Positions 5,971-6,301 of a DNA stretch of 6,301 bases are shown one piece after another; position 1 is the first letter of the stretch, and every line of letters starts with the position of its first letter. Source of the stretch: Bacillota bacterium (GTDB lineage: Bacteria > Bacillota > Desulfotomaculia > Desulfotomaculales > Desulfallaceae); assembly GCA_009781965.1 (NCBI GenBank), contig WQUS01000113.1, positions 1-6,301 of the forward strand, given 5' to 3'. The notes below the pieces were generated by a model. It was not told where the DNA came from. It did no database searches and was given only the letters and a program-made list of their open reading frames with translations. Both the position numbers and the translations under genes were made by a program.

Positions 5971-6098
5971 TTAGAGCCTGTCTAATATCTCCAATCCACC
6001 GTCTTTGCGTCTCATTTTCCACCATGCTGTGCTGCGGCGGCTCGCCATAATGCGCTCTATCATAGCGATTTTAGTTGAAATCGGTGAAACCAAGCGAT

Positions 6099-6119
6099 GC
6101 GCAGCGCCGTGCGCTGCGC
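6099..6119. repeat. GC-rich hairpin, 9-bp stem and 3-base loop
   Basis: GCGCAGCGC (6099-6107) pairs with GCGCTGCGC (6111-6119). It is nested inside AGTTGAAA (6073-6080) and TTTCAACT (6144-6151). There is no T-run, so it is not an intrinsic terminator. Confidence 0.8.
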
Positions 6120-6253
6120 GTTTATCGCGAAGGTTGAACCGCTTTTCAACTGAATCGTCTATATGCCTTCGCCGCCGCGCCTAGTGCCTTGACAAGGTTA
6201 ATTTAGTAATGAGGCGTCGTAACTTTTTCGAAGAACAAGGAAGCGAAACCGCC

Positions 6254-6270
6254 GCGTAGCAACGCTACGC
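6254..6270. repeat. GC-rich hairpin, 7-bp stem and 3-base loop
   Basis: GCGTAGC (6254-6260) pairs with GCTACGC (6264-6270), nested inside AACCGC (6247-6252) and GCGGTT (6286-6291). Its context resembles the hairpin at 6099-6119: GAAACC before and AAGGTTGAA after. Confidence 0.75.
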
Positions 6271-6301
6271 AAGGTTGAAGCTGACGCGGTTATTTCGGAA
6301 A

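Larger units (their letters stand above)
5971..6301. repeat. GC-richer non-coding unit 2, rich in hairpins, runs off the edge
   Basis: The unit begins TTAGAGCCTGTCTAATATCTC, almost the same as unit 1, but the sequence then differs. No credible gene is seen on either strand. It contains two small blocks with the same order, GAAACC, a GC-rich hairpin and AAGGTTGAA: 6085-6138 and 6245-6279. This suggests a structured repeat rather than coding DNA. Confidence 0.45.

Overview
The window looks like chromosomal DNA from an anaerobic Firmicute of the class Clostridia. The evidence is strong Shine-Dalgarno sites (GGAGGT, AAGGGGG, GGGAGG), Gram-positive signal peptides, two large secreted proteins ending in two-repeat dockerin domains, and AT-rich intergenic DNA. 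I cannot name the genus. No rRNA, tRNA or CRISPR array was seen.

All three clear genes lie on the minus strand and read from right to left. First is a 721-residue GLUG-repeat protein (3018-5183, TTG start). Second is a 749-residue protein with a VWA domain and a Cna-B-like domain (637-2886). Third is a secreted protein cut by the left edge (1-552). The gaps are 131 and 84 bp and hold no convincing terminator, so an operon is likely. The first two proteins end in the same roughly 180-residue module: a transthyretin/carboxypeptidase-regulatory-like sandwich followed by a dockerin. It closes with an identical YPGAENVDP tail. No LPXTG anchor is present, so these proteins probably attach by dockerin-cohesin docking to a scaffold or cell-surface cohesin encoded elsewhere.

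Upstream of the operon (5184-5616) is AT-rich DNA with a consensus-like sigma-A promoter (5480-5508) aimed at the GLUG gene, a leader of about 290 nt and a perfect 21-bp hairpin behind the promoter. The leader holds short open frames, one overlapping the TTG start. A perfect 26-bp inverted repeat (5221-5246 and 5870-5895) brackets the promoter with one arm only 38 bp from the start codon. This is the layout of a phase-variable invertible promoter, although the arms could also be pieces of a dispersed repeat.

The right end (about 5614-6301) has no credible gene. It is visibly more GC-rich and consists of two adjoining units that begin with nearly the same 21 bp and contain several small hairpins, so it looks like decayed mobile or dispersed-repeat DNA.
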